From NCBI GenBank assembly GCA_016290875.1, contig JAEEVL010000016.1, forward strand, positions 1 through 64,000: DNA of 64,000 nt, given 5' to 3'. This DNA comes from Ruminococcus sp. (lineage in GTDB: Bacteria > Bacillota > Clostridia > Oscillospirales > Ruminococcaceae). Positions 44,225-52,617 of this stretch are shown one piece after another. The position numbers were made by a program, and so were the translations under genes. Numbering within the stretch: the stretch's first letter is position 1; every line of letters begins with the position of its first letter. The notes beneath the pieces were generated by a model that saw nothing but the letters and a program-made list of their open reading frames with translations, searched no databases and was not told where the DNA came from.

Positions 44225-44263
44225 ACAGCCGTCAAACACATCGTCTGACGGCTGTAATTTTTT
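44225..44263. terminator. Bidirectional terminator between the CPBP-like gene and radA
   Basis: A 10-bp stem ACAGCCGTCA/TGACGGCTGT (44225-44255) with six T after it and an A-run before it, between convergent genes. Confidence 0.88.
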
Positions 44264-45632
44264 ACTTTATTACCGAGAAAGCCTGCTTTAAGTTTGAGGC
44301 CGGGATTATCTCTATCGAGTAATCATTGGTGTCGATAGTTCCGATGGACTGTTTCGGGACAACGCATTTTCCGAAGCCCATACGCTCAGCTTCTCTGATA
44401 CGCTGTGCGATATGAGGCACTGAACGTATCTCGCCGCCGAGTCCTATCTCGCCGAATGCGACAAGATCCTCATCTATCTGCTTATCCATAATGCCGGAAT
44501 ACAGCGACATTGCCACAGGCAGATCGCCTGCCGGCTCATCGAGTCTGAATCCGCCGACTATGTTAAGGTAAACGTCCAGCGAACCCATAAATATGCCAAG
44601 TCTCTTTTCAAGGACAGCAATAATTATGCTCAGGCGGTTGAAGTCAAAGCCGGTGGTCATACGTCTCGGTGCGGAATAGCTCGTCTTTGAAGCAAGAGCC
44701 TGGACCTCCGCAAGTATCGGACGACTTCCTTCCATTACACAGGCAACACACGTTCCGGAAACATTATGCGGACGACCTGCAAGAAGCATCTGAGACGGGT
44801 TCTCAACTTCGCGCAGTCCCTTGTCTAACATCTCAAATACGCCTATCTCATTGGTAGAGCCGAAACGGTTCTTGACTGCTCTGAGCAAACGATAGCTCTG
44901 ATGGCGCTCGCCCTCGAAATACAACACCGCATCAACGATATGCTCCATTACCTTAGGACCGGCAATAGCGCCGTCCTTGTTGACGTGTCCCACTATAATG
45001 ACTGGTATCTCGAGATTCTTAGCGGTGTGCATAAAGAGATTTGTACACTCACGCACCTGTGTCAGACTTCCCGGACTTGAAGCTATCCTGCCTATGCTCA
45101 TAGTCTGTATCGAGTCTATTATGGCTATGTCAGGCGAGCTTGATGATATAGTCGCAGCAACTGCTTCTGCATCGGTAGCCGTTAATATGTAAAGGTTCTC
45201 AGTATCAACTCCGAGACGCTGTGCTCTGAGCTTTATCTGTCTCGCAGACTCCTCTCCCGAGACATACAGCACGGAATGATCTTCACCGAGGAACTGACAT
45301 ATCTGAAGAAGTATCGTACTCTTTCCTATACCCGGTTCACCGCCGAGAAGCACCAACGAACCTTTGACAAGTCCGCCTCCGAGAACGCGGTTTAGCTCCC
45401 CTACTCCCGTATCGTAGCGGACATCGCTGTCAGAGCCTATCTCTTCAAGCTCAAGTATGTTGTCCGAAAGGTCGGGAGCACTCTGTGAAGCTGCTCTTCC
45501 GGAAGCCGGAGTTGTTTCTGCAAGCTCTTCCTCAAAGCTGTTCCAGGCACCGCAAGAAGGACATTTACCGTTCCACTTTGAGCTTTCATATCCGCACTGG
45601 TTGCAGGTATAAACATATCTCGATCTCGCCAT
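44262..45632 (-). CDS. radA: DNA repair protein RadA (Sms)
   Basis: A 456-residue RecA-like protein of normal length: an N-terminal Cys4 zinc finger (CNQCG...CPSCG), Walker A GGEPGIGKSTI, the RadA-specific KNRFGSTNEIG motif, and a C-terminal Lon-protease-like domain (GGFRLDEPAGDLP). It helps branch migration of recombination intermediates. The lipoprotein gene upstream ends 12 bases before its start, so they share a transcript. Confidence 0.96.
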   Translation of the reverse strand: MARSRYVYTCNQCGYESSKWNGKCPSCGAWNSFEEELAETTPASGRAASQSAPDLSDNILELEEIGSDSDVRYDTGVGELNRVLGGGLVKGSLVLLGGEPGIGKSTILLQICQFLGEDHSVLYVSGEESARQIKLRAQRLGVDTENLYILTATDAEAVAATISSSSPDIAIIDSIQTMSIGRIASSPGSLTQVRECTNLFMHTAKNLEIPVIIVGHVNKDGAIAGPKVMEHIVDAVLYFEGERHQSYRLLRAVKNRFGSTNEIGVFEMLDKGLREVENPSQMLLAGRPHNVSGTCVACVMEGSRPILAEVQALASKTSYSAPRRMTTGFDFNRLSIIIAVLEKRLGIFMGSLDVYLNIVGGFRLDEPAGDLPVAMSLYSGIMDKQIDEDLVAFGEIGLGGEIRSVPHIAQRIREAERMGFGKCVVPKQSIGTIDTNDYSIEIIPASNLKQAFSVIK

Positions 45633-45644
45633 AGTATCCCTCCG

Positions 45645-46703
45645 TCAGCAGAACGCTTTCTGTATCGACTCCTCTGTAAGGACATATCTGCGTCCGCACT
45701 CTATGATATTATCAGTTTTTGAATAGCCTGCTGTCTTTTCGGAGCTTCCGAGCGCATAAGCATCTGTCTCGGTAGAATCAGACGCAAAGTATACCTTTTT
45801 CTCAACGTCGCAGTTTATAGTTCCGCGTGCTGTCATGCACGAACCAGCTTCCACAGCTGTATCTCCATTAAACATATAGATATTACACTCTGCTGTATCA
45901 AAAGAGCCCTCAGAATAAACGAGTTCAGGCTCGTTATCGCCGTTTATATCAACTATGTCAAAAGCAGCGCCTGTATCAGCACTCTGAAGGCAATCTGCAA
46001 GTATCTTCTTGTACTGTTCTTTCTGAGCATCATTGAGGACAGGTCCCCAGCTCTCGGAACAATAGAGCGCATACTTCTGAGACTGAGCTCCGAACGAATA
46101 CTTTCTGCCAAGTTCTAATGAAGGCAGTGAAGTATAGGCTGCAACCGCCTTATCGTATTCAACTCCGGTAACTTCTTCGTTATTGACCTCATATGTCAGC
46201 TTACCGCCTGAAGCTATACCGTTTCTGTTATTATAGAATTTATCTTTTGTTATGAATTCTCCGTCCTCAAGAAGCTTGAATTCTCTAATCTCAAAACTCT
46301 TGCCTATGTAAGCAAAGGAAATTGTGTTTTTCGACGGGATATACAGCATCACTCCGTTAGCACCGTTCTCGCCGAGACTGGAAACACTTCCGCCGGATAA
46401 TGTATACATCTGACAAGCTGTCTCAGCATCAGATGACGGTGAGATTATGAGTTCCGGTGAACCGTCACCGGTAATATCGCAAATATCAAACATCGAACCG
46501 CCGAGTCCATCCTTATAATCAGCCGACTGTCTGAATTCATTCAGCTTGGATTCATAGAGCTTCTGCCAGTCAAAAACAACACTGTCAGGAGTGATCTTGA
46601 CTGTTGTGGGTTCGATCTGTGAAACGGTAGTATTACCGCTTCCGCATCCTGTCATTATTACAGCAGCAGCCATTCCGACAACTGCAAGTTTAGCACGTTT
46701 CAT
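45645..46703 (-). CDS. Lipoprotein with two calcium-loop-like DxxGDxxPEL repeats
   Basis: About 352 residues. The start is the ATG at 46703 after GGAGG; an in-frame extension of nine codons has none. The signal peptide ends in the lipobox MTGC. Two related segments, DICDITGDGSPELIISPSS (about residue 75) and DIVDINGDNEPELVYSEGS (about 250), recall FG-GAP/VCBS or EF-hand-like calcium loops. Each is followed by a Cys-containing YTL/MFN strand, so the protein is an internal duplication. Function unknown; secreted and membrane-anchored by prediction. Co-transcribed with radA. Confidence 0.8.
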   Translation of the reverse strand: MKRAKLAVVGMAAAVIMTGCGSGNTTVSQIEPTTVKITPDSVVFDWQKLYESKLNEFRQSADYKDGLGGSMFDICDITGDGSPELIISPSSDAETACQMYTLSGGSVSSLGENGANGVMLYIPSKNTISFAYIGKSFEIREFKLLEDGEFITKDKFYNNRNGIASGGKLTYEVNNEEVTGVEYDKAVAAYTSLPSLELGRKYSFGAQSQKYALYCSESWGPVLNDAQKEQYKKILADCLQSADTGAAFDIVDINGDNEPELVYSEGSFDTAECNIYMFNGDTAVEAGSCMTARGTINCDVEKKVYFASDSTETDAYALGSSEKTAGYSKTDNIIECGRRYVLTEESIQKAFC

Positions 46704-46734
46704 TATAAAAACCTCCAATTCCACATACATAGTA

Positions 46735-46763
46735 ATTTTACCACTTTGATGTTATTTTGTCAA
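46735..46763 (-). promoter_or_regulatory. Promoter of the lipoprotein-radA unit
   Basis: On the minus strand TTGACA (46758-46763), a 17-base spacer and TAAAAT (46735-46740). Confidence 0.8.
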
Positions 46764-46831
46764 TATCAACGGCATAGTTTTATCATATCTTCTTTTTGTG
46801 AAGTCCTCTGTCAACCGTTTTCGTCAAAGTA

Positions 46832-46860
46832 TTGACATCCCCATTATATTGTGATATAAT
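46832..46860 (+). promoter_or_regulatory. Promoter of the riboflavin operon
   Basis: TTGACA (46832-46837), a 17-base spacer and TATAAT (46855-46860), about 35 bases before the FMN aptamer. Confidence 0.9.
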
Positions 46861-46894
46861 TAACGTGTTGGTAAAAACAAACATACCCACTTGC

Positions 46895-47010
46895 AATTCT
46901 TCAGGGCAGGGTGCGATTCCCTACCGGCAGTTATAGCCTGCGAGCCGCTTCTGCGGTTGATCCGGTGCGATCCCGGAGCCGACGGTATAGTCCGGATGAG
47001 AGAAGATGTA
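46895..47010 (+). promoter_or_regulatory. FMN riboswitch (RFN element)
   Basis: The conserved six-helix FMN aptamer is readable: CTTCAGGGCAGGGTGCGATT, CCCTACCGGCAGT, AGCCTGCGAGCC, GGTGCGATCCCGGAGCCGAC, and AGTCCGGATGAGAGAAG. The P1 strands CTTC near 46899 and GAAG near 47005 close it. With FMN bound, the downstream terminator should form and switch off ribDEBAH. Confidence 0.96.
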
Positions 47011-47035
47011 CACTTTTGCGTATATTGAAACTTAT

Positions 47036-47057
47036 GCCCCGAGTATCGGGGCTTTTT
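47036..47057 (+). terminator. Riboswitch-controlled terminator before ribD
   Basis: A 7-bp GC stem GCCCCGA/TCGGGGC with a 3-base loop, followed by TTTTT, between the FMN aptamer and the ribD ribosome site (GGGAGG). This is the expression platform. Confidence 0.92.
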
Positions 47058-47075
47058 ATATTCCGGGAGGTCATT

Positions 47076-48191
47076 ATGACTCACGAAGATCATATGAGAA
47101 GAGCTCTTGAGCTCGCTAAAAGAGGTATGGGCTTCACCTCTCCTAATCCCATGGTGGGAGCTGTGATAGTCCGTGACGGTAAGGTCATCGGTGAAGGCTG
47201 GCACAAAAAATACGGTGAACTACACGCCGAGCGCACGGCTTTCGCATACTGCGATGAGAACGGTATCGACTGCACAGGTACCGATATGTACGTCACGCTC
47301 GAACCCTGCTGTCATCACGGCAAACAGCCGCCCTGCACGGAAGCTGTCATAGAGCACGGCATAAAGCGCGTTTTCATCGGTTCAGCAGATCCCAATCCCC
47401 TCGTTGCCGGCAAAGGCGTGAAGATACTCCGCGATCACGGCATAGAGGTCACAGAGAACGTTCTGCGCGAAGAGTGCGATGAGATAAACGAGATATTCTT
47501 CCACTATATCACGACGAAGCGCCCGTTTGTCACTATGAAATACGCTATGACCATGGACGGCAAGATAGCCTGCTATACCGGCGAATCAAAATGGATAACC
47601 GGCGAAGAAGCAAGGCAGTTTGTACAGCATGAAAGGCTGAGACACTCAGCTATCATGGTCGGTATCGGTACTGTACTCGCTGACGATCCGCTGCTCACCT
47701 GCCGTCTCGAAAACGGCAGAGATCCGATACGAATAATAGTTGATTCAAATCTGAGACTGCCTGAGAATTCCAATATAGTCCGTACAGCAGACAAGGTACC
47801 AACTATTGTCGCTGCTGTTTCCGGAGACAAGAACAAAGAAGAAACGCTCAGAGAACACGGCATAAAGGTCATTTACACTCCTTCCACAAATGGAAAAGTT
47901 GATCTCAACGAGCTGATGCGTATTCTCGGTGAGGAAATGAAGATAGACAGTATCCTCCTCGAAGGCGGAGCTGAACTGAACTGGTCTGCCCTCAATTCAG
48001 GCATCGTTACCAAAGTTCAGGCATATATAGCTCCTAAAATTTTCGGCGGCATAAAAGCAAAATCTCCGGTCGGCGGTATCGGTGTAGATACACCGGACAG
48101 TGCGTTCTTCCTTAAAGAGCCGGTCTACCGCCATTTCGGCACTGACCTTATGATAGAAAGCAGGGTGAGATATGTTCACAGGAATAGTTGA
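47076..48191 (+). CDS. ribD: Bifunctional riboflavin deaminase/reductase RibD
   Basis: A 371-residue fusion: an N-terminal deaminase (SPNPMVGAVIV, HAER, PCCHHGKQPPC zinc site) and a C-terminal NADPH reductase (VTMKYAMTMDGKIA, LLEGGAELNWS). It deaminates and reduces the first riboflavin pyrimidine intermediate. The ATG at 47076 follows GGGAGG; the frame runs upstream into the riboswitch but no start is supported there. Its end overlaps ribE by 20 bp. Confidence 0.97.
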   Translation: MTHEDHMRRALELAKRGMGFTSPNPMVGAVIVRDGKVIGEGWHKKYGELHAERTAFAYCDENGIDCTGTDMYVTLEPCCHHGKQPPCTEAVIEHGIKRVFIGSADPNPLVAGKGVKILRDHGIEVTENVLREECDEINEIFFHYITTKRPFVTMKYAMTMDGKIACYTGESKWITGEEARQFVQHERLRHSAIMVGIGTVLADDPLLTCRLENGRDPIRIIVDSNLRLPENSNIVRTADKVPTIVAAVSGDKNKEETLREHGIKVIYTPSTNGKVDLNELMRILGEEMKIDSILLEGGAELNWSALNSGIVTKVQAYIAPKIFGGIKAKSPVGGIGVDTPDSAFFLKEPVYRHFGTDLMIESRVRYVHRNS

Positions 48192-48819
48192 AGAAGTCGG
48201 AACTGTCCGCACGGTACAGCGCACGGGAACTTCCTCTTTCATCGAGATACAGGCAAAGAAAGTCCTTGAAGATGTACATCTCGGCGACAGTATCGCTGTA
48301 AACGGCGTTTGCCTTACTGTAACATCTTTCACAAGTGATTCCTTCCGTGCCGACGTTATGAACGAAACACTCAGCCGTTCCTCGCTCGGGACTCTGAAAA
48401 ACGGTAGTCCCGTAGATCTTGAACGCGCTATGGCTGCCGGCGGAAGATTCGGCGGGCATATAGTTTCCGGACATATAGACGGAACAGGCACGATCACAGA
48501 CATAAAAAAGGACGGTATCGCCCATTGGTATACCGTAAGCGCTCCGGCTGAGATACTGCGCTATATAGTCGAAAAAGGCTCTATCGCTATTGACGGCATA
48601 AGCCTTACAGTCGCTAAAGTCACAGAAACCAGCTTCAGCGTTTCGATAATACCGCACACAGCTGCTGAAACTGTCCTTTCATACAAGAAACCCGGCGACA
48701 TAGTAAATCTTGAAAATGATATTATTGGAAAATATATCGAGAAACTGATGCAGCCTGCTCCCACCGAAAAAACAGAAAGCGGCATTACAATGGAATTTCT
48801 CGCCAAAAACGGATTCTAA
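48172..48819 (+). CDS. ribE: Riboflavin synthase alpha chain RibE
   Basis: A 215-residue protein of two tandem lumazine-binding barrels. It opens MFTGIVEEVGTV, and GGHIVSGHIDGTG (first repeat) is mirrored in the second half, with the active-site segment NGVCLTV and its partner DGISLTV. It dismutates two 6,7-dimethyl-8-ribityllumazine molecules to riboflavin. It starts inside ribD, so is translated by coupling. Confidence 0.96.
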   Translation: MFTGIVEEVGTVRTVQRTGTSSFIEIQAKKVLEDVHLGDSIAVNGVCLTVTSFTSDSFRADVMNETLSRSSLGTLKNGSPVDLERAMAAGGRFGGHIVSGHIDGTGTITDIKKDGIAHWYTVSAPAEILRYIVEKGSIAIDGISLTVAKVTETSFSVSIIPHTAAETVLSYKKPGDIVNLENDIIGKYIEKLMQPAPTEKTESGITMEFLAKNGF

Positions 48820-48832
48820 GGAGGATAATACA

Positions 48833-49669
48833 GTGAAGAAATTCAGCTCTCTTATTGTCGCTTCACTCATAACAGCAACAGTCTTCTCAGGCTGTAAAGC
48901 AAAAGTGAAAATAAATAACGACTACGATGAGACGTTAACAACAGTCAATCAGTGTAATATCGATACACAATCAGAATGTTCCGCATTTGAACTGAGTCTC
49001 AAGACCGGCAATATTACTGTAACACCTACCGATAAAGATGTTCCTACTATGAACCTTGAATGCACGGTGTTCGCTGATAACGAAGATACCTGCAAAGATG
49101 TATCTGAACGCATCTCGACTGTAATAATGGAAAAGGACGGCAACCTCAAATTAGCTATCACTGAAAAAGAGACAGGTCAGGAAATAGAAAAATGGATAGA
49201 GGATACTGAAACTAAAGTCCGTGTTGAGTTCAACGCTGAGATAGGTATTCCGGCATCATATACTACTGTTGATACAGACGTTCAGATAGGTAATATAACT
49301 TTCGACGGTATCACCGGTGAGCTCTTAGCTTATGCAAATGTCGGCAATATCACCTGCACAGGCTCAACTTTCACTGAAGATTCCTACATTGAATGCAATA
49401 CCGGCAACATCAGCTGTTCAAAGTGCACATGGAACTCAACCAATCTTATTAAAGTAGATACCGGCAATATAATCTTCGGACTGCCAAACGAAGATTCAGT
49501 AAACGGAGACTTAGCTATCGAAGTAAGAAAAGGGAATCTCACTTTCGATAATGGTTCTGAGTATAAAATTGAAGGAGATCCTGATAAAGGTAATGCCAAA
49601 CTGACAAAATCAGGCTGCTCCATAAATGCGGCAGTCATTTCAGGAAAGTTAAATTTAGATAAGGAGTAA
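48833..49669 (+). CDS. DUF4097-like beta-solenoid lipoprotein inside the rib operon
   Basis: A 278-residue protein starting at GTG after GGAGGA. The lipobox VFSGC (C21) marks a lipoprotein. The body is rich in short repeated strands ending in GNI ([35 protein letters not shown]), the pattern of the DUF4097 adhesin-like beta-helix. It lies between ribE and ribBA, about 13 and 5 bases from each, so is co-regulated by FMN. It could be an envelope sensor or structural lipoprotein. Its link to flavin synthesis is unknown. Confidence 0.78.
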   Translation: MKKFSSLIVASLITATVFSGCKAKVKINNDYDETLTTVNQCNIDTQSECSAFELSLKTGNITVTPTDKDVPTMNLECTVFADNEDTCKDVSERISTVIMEKDGNLKLAITEKETGQEIEKWIEDTETKVRVEFNAEIGIPASYTTVDTDVQIGNITFDGITGELLAYANVGNITCTGSTFTEDSYIECNTGNISCSKCTWNSTNLIKVDTGNIIFGLPNEDSVNGDLAIEVRKGNLTFDNGSEYKIEGDPDKGNAKLTKSGCSINAAVISGKLNLDKE

Positions 49670-49674
49670 TTTTA

Positions 49675-50874
49675 ATGTTCCAGTACAATACGATAGAAGA
49701 AGCTTTAGCCGCTCTCAGGAACGGCGAAATAATCCTCGTCACAGACGATGAGGACCGCGAAAATGAAGGCGATATGATCTGTGCCGCTGAGTTCGCTACA
49801 ACTGAGAATGTCAACTTCATGGCAGCTCACGCAAAAGGTCTCATATGTATGCCGATGAGCATCGAGCTCTGCCACAAGCTCCACCTTCCTCAGATGGTGG
49901 ACTACAACACAGATAACCACTCCACAGCATTTACAGTTTCTATCGACCACGTTGATACTACAACAGGTATCTCAGCCGAAGAAAGAGGCTATACTGCCCG
50001 CAAGTGCGTTGATGACAACTCAAAGCCGGAAGATTTCAGAAGACCGGGGCATATGTTCCCTCTTACTGCAAAGAAGAACGGAGTTCTCGAGCGTGAGGGA
50101 CACACGGAAGCAACAGTTGATCTTATGAGGCTTGCAGGTCTTAAAGAATGCGGTCTCTGCTGCGAGATAATGCGCGATGACGGTACTATGATGCGCGCTG
50201 AAGAGCTCCAGCAGAAAGCCAAGGAATGGGGTATGAAGTTCATAACCATTCAGGCTCTGAAAGAATACCGCAAGTGCCACGATCAGCTTGTAGAGTGCGT
50301 TGCAAACACAAAACTTCCCACAAAGTACGGTGAATTCCGTGCGCTCGGCTATGTAAACAAGCTCAACGGTGAACATCATGTTGCTCTCGTAAAGGGAGAC
50401 ATCGGTGACGGTGAAGATATACTCTGCCGTGTACATTCGGAATGCCTTACCGGTGATGCTTTCGGCTCACTGAAATGCGACTGCGGTCAGCAGTTCGCCG
50501 CAGCTATGAACGCTATCGAAAAGGAAGGAAGAGGAATACTCCTCTATATGCGTCAGGAGGGCAGAGGCATTGGTCTCATAAACAAGCTGAAAGCCTATGA
50601 GCTCCAGGACAATGGTATGGATACGCTCGAAGCAAACCTTGCACTCGGTTTCCCGGGAGATATGCGTGAATACTACATCGGCGCACAGATACTCCGCGAC
50701 CTTGGCTGCAAAACTCTCCGACTGCTCACAAACAATCCTGATAAGGTATACGGTCTCAGCGGATTCGGACTTGAGATAAAGGAACGCGTACCGATACAGA
50801 TGGACGCTACCGCATACGACCTGTTCTATCTCCGCACAAAGCGCGATAAGATGGGACACATTCTTGATTATTGA
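49675..50874 (+). CDS. ribBA: Bifunctional DHBP synthase/GTP cyclohydrolase II RibBA
   Basis: A 399-residue fusion. The N-half is 3,4-dihydroxy-2-butanone 4-phosphate synthase ([11 protein letters not shown] acidic site, [14 protein letters not shown]). The C-half is GTP cyclohydrolase II with the zinc cysteines in [12 protein letters not shown] and CDCGQQ, and the RQEGRGIGL arginine motif. It supplies both starting materials for lumazine formation from ribulose 5-phosphate and GTP. Confidence 0.97.
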   Translation: MFQYNTIEEALAALRNGEIILVTDDEDRENEGDMICAAEFATTENVNFMAAHAKGLICMPMSIELCHKLHLPQMVDYNTDNHSTAFTVSIDHVDTTTGISAEERGYTARKCVDDNSKPEDFRRPGHMFPLTAKKNGVLEREGHTEATVDLMRLAGLKECGLCCEIMRDDGTMMRAEELQQKAKEWGMKFITIQALKEYRKCHDQLVECVANTKLPTKYGEFRALGYVNKLNGEHHVALVKGDIGDGEDILCRVHSECLTGDAFGSLKCDCGQQFAAAMNAIEKEGRGILLYMRQEGRGIGLINKLKAYELQDNGMDTLEANLALGFPGDMREYYIGAQILRDLGCKTLRLLTNNPDKVYGLSGFGLEIKERVPIQMDATAYDLFYLRTKRDKMGHILDY

Positions 50875-50885
50875 GGTGAACTAAA

Positions 50886-51437
50886 ATGAACTTTATGTCC
50901 GGAGATAATATTTTTGAAACTGTGATAAACTACGTCCTGCTGGCAGTTGCTATTGCAACTCTCTATACAGCTGTCAGAGGACTGATAACCTTCCTTACCG
51001 AGAAGGAAAAGGCTGTGATCGCGTCAAAAGCAGCACTTATCAACGATCTTGCTTTCGTTTTCTGTTTTATTGTGCTCTTTATTATCGATATTAAGGGCAA
51101 CTTTATGTTCGGTGTGGTAGCTGCCTGCGACCTTATCGCTATGCCTGTCACTTCAACTACTCTCCTCACTCCCAAGGGAATATGCAACAAGAACTGCCTT
51201 AAACAGACATACGTCCCAGTATCTGACGTGAGCTACCAGTATAAGGACGAAAAGCTCGAACTGCACTACCCTAAGAAAAACAAGACCGAAAATTACCAAT
51301 ACGGTATAAAGAAGACCGGTACCGTAACAATGCTTGCTGACTGGTACCCCAAATATGAATACACAAATCCTATCGTTCCTGAGGACGATAATGATGATAC
51401 AACAGAAACTGATAATAATGATAATGAAGGAGTTTGA
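50886..51437 (+). CDS. Unknown membrane protein with acidic tail in the rib operon
   Basis: A 183-residue protein with three hydrophobic spans (about residues 13-35, 48-68 and 72-90), a soluble region with a Lys/Tyr-rich strand ([17 protein letters not shown]), and a strongly acidic, Asn/Asp-rich C-terminus ([13 protein letters not shown]). No family recognised. It ends within the ribosome region of ribH, so is part of the FMN-controlled transcript. It does not look like a RibU-type transporter, which has more spans. Confidence 0.72.
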   Translation: MNFMSGDNIFETVINYVLLAVAIATLYTAVRGLITFLTEKEKAVIASKAALINDLAFVFCFIVLFIIDIKGNFMFGVVAACDLIAMPVTSTTLLTPKGICNKNCLKQTYVPVSDVSYQYKDEKLELHYPKKNKTENYQYGIKKTGTVTMLADWYPKYEYTNPIVPEDDNDDTTETDNNDNEGV

Positions 51438-51442
51438 TCTGT

Positions 51443-51910
51443 ATGAAAACTTATGAAGGAAACCTTATCGCTAAAGACGTCCGCATCGGTATCGTTGTGG
51501 CTCGTTTCAATGAATTCATCACATCCAAGCTGCTCGGCGGCGCTGTTGATACTCTTAAGCGTCACGATGTAAACGAGGACTCTATCGACATCGCCTGGGT
51601 ACCCGGTGCATTCGAGATACCGCTCATAGCTTCCAAAATGGCTAAATCCGGCAAGTATGACGCTGTTATCTGTCTCGGTGCTATAATCCGCGGAAGCACT
51701 TCTCACTACGACCTCGTTTGCAACGAAGCTGCAAAGGGCATCGCACAGGTGTCTCTCCAGAACGACATCCCTGTTATGTTCGGCGTTATCACTACCGAAA
51801 ACATCGAACAGGCTATCGAGCGCGCAGGCTCCAAGGCTGGAAACAAGGGCAGCGAGTGCGCTGAGGGCGCTATCGAGATGATCAATCTTATAAGAGAAAT
51901 CGATAACTGA
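51443..51910 (+). CDS. ribH: 6,7-dimethyl-8-ribityllumazine synthase RibH
   Basis: A 155-residue lumazine synthase: [20 protein letters not shown], the VPGAFEIP motif, [14 protein letters not shown] with the catalytic His, and [15 protein letters not shown]. The ATG at 51443 follows AAGGAG at 9 bases; a TTG three codons upstream is rejected. It condenses the ribityl pyrimidine with DHBP before RibE. Its stop overlaps the HAD gene start by one base. Confidence 0.97.
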   Translation: MKTYEGNLIAKDVRIGIVVARFNEFITSKLLGGAVDTLKRHDVNEDSIDIAWVPGAFEIPLIASKMAKSGKYDAVICLGAIIRGSTSHYDLVCNEAAKGIAQVSLQNDIPVMFGVITTENIEQAIERAGSKAGNKGSECAEGAIEMINLIREIDN

Positions 51911-52578
51911 TGGCTGACCTCATATTCGATTACGACGGCACTATACACGAATCCATGCGTACCTACGCTCCGGCTTTCCGCGACACTATGAAGTGGCTCT
52001 CTGACAATGGCTACATCGAAGACAGAGAGTATGCGGACAGCGAGATAAGCCGCTGGCTTGGCTTCAACTCCACAGATATGTGGGGACAGTTTCACCCGGA
52101 GCTCGATGCTGAGGTACGCGAAGCTGCAAGAAAACGTCTCGGTGACAATATGGCTATGCGTACCGAAAAAGGTGAAGGCGCACTCTTCGCAGGAACTGAG
52201 GAAGTCCTCAGCAAGCTCAAAGCTGACGGTCACAGCCTGATATTCCTAAGCAACTGCCGAATACACTATATGGAGCGCCACAGATATGTTTTCGACCTTG
52301 ATCGCTTTTTCAGCTATTTCTACTGCTGTGAGGAGTTCAACTTTATTCCCAAATTTGAGATATTCCGCAGATTCTCACGCAAGCACACGGGACCGTTCAT
52401 CGTTATCGGTGACCGCTTCCACGATATAGAGACAGCAACTAAAAACGATCTGCTCTCGATAGGATGCGGATACGGCTACGGCTCTCCGGAAGAGCTTTCC
52501 AACGCTGATGTCATAGTGAACAGTATTACAGAAATACCGGATGCAGTAAACAGGCTGCTTCAAAGCATAAACGCATAA
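51910..52578 (+). CDS. HAD-superfamily phosphatase, last gene of the rib operon
   Basis: A 222-residue HAD subfamily I hydrolase: motif I FDYDGTIHES (nucleophile Asp), motif II LSNC, motif III Lys near FNFIPKFE, motif IV GDRFHDIE. A helical cap lies between motifs I and II. The ATG overlaps the ribH TGA. Riboflavin synthesis needs a phosphatase for 5-amino-6-(ribitylamino)uracil 5'-phosphate, a role filled elsewhere by HAD enzymes. Its position and coupling to ribH make that the best hypothesis, but substrate specificity of HADs is not readable from motifs. Confidence 0.85.
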   Translation: MADLIFDYDGTIHESMRTYAPAFRDTMKWLSDNGYIEDREYADSEISRWLGFNSTDMWGQFHPELDAEVREAARKRLGDNMAMRTEKGEGALFAGTEEVLSKLKADGHSLIFLSNCRIHYMERHRYVFDLDRFFSYFYCCEEFNFIPKFEIFRRFSRKHTGPFIVIGDRFHDIETATKNDLLSIGCGYGYGSPEELSNADVIVNSITEIPDAVNRLLQSINA

Positions 52579-52581
52579 AAT

Positions 52582-52607
52582 AAGGACGTTCCGATCGGAA
52601 CGTCCTT
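52582..52607. terminator. Bidirectional terminator between rib operon and ABC transporter
   Basis: A near-perfect palindrome AAGGACGTTCC-GATC-GGAACGTCCTT (stem of 11) with TTTGTTGTTTT following and A-rich sequence before, between convergent genes. Confidence 0.9.
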
Positions 52608-52617
52608 TGTTGTTTTA

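Noticed and set aside
45645..46703. Dockerin in the lipoprotein, because of DxTGDGxPEL segments
   Set aside because: The two loops are about 175 residues apart and lack the following dockerin helices.
46911..47075. Upstream extension of the ribD frame into the FMN riboswitch
   Set aside because: The region is the aptamer and terminator; the ribosome site GGGAGG supports the ATG at 47076.
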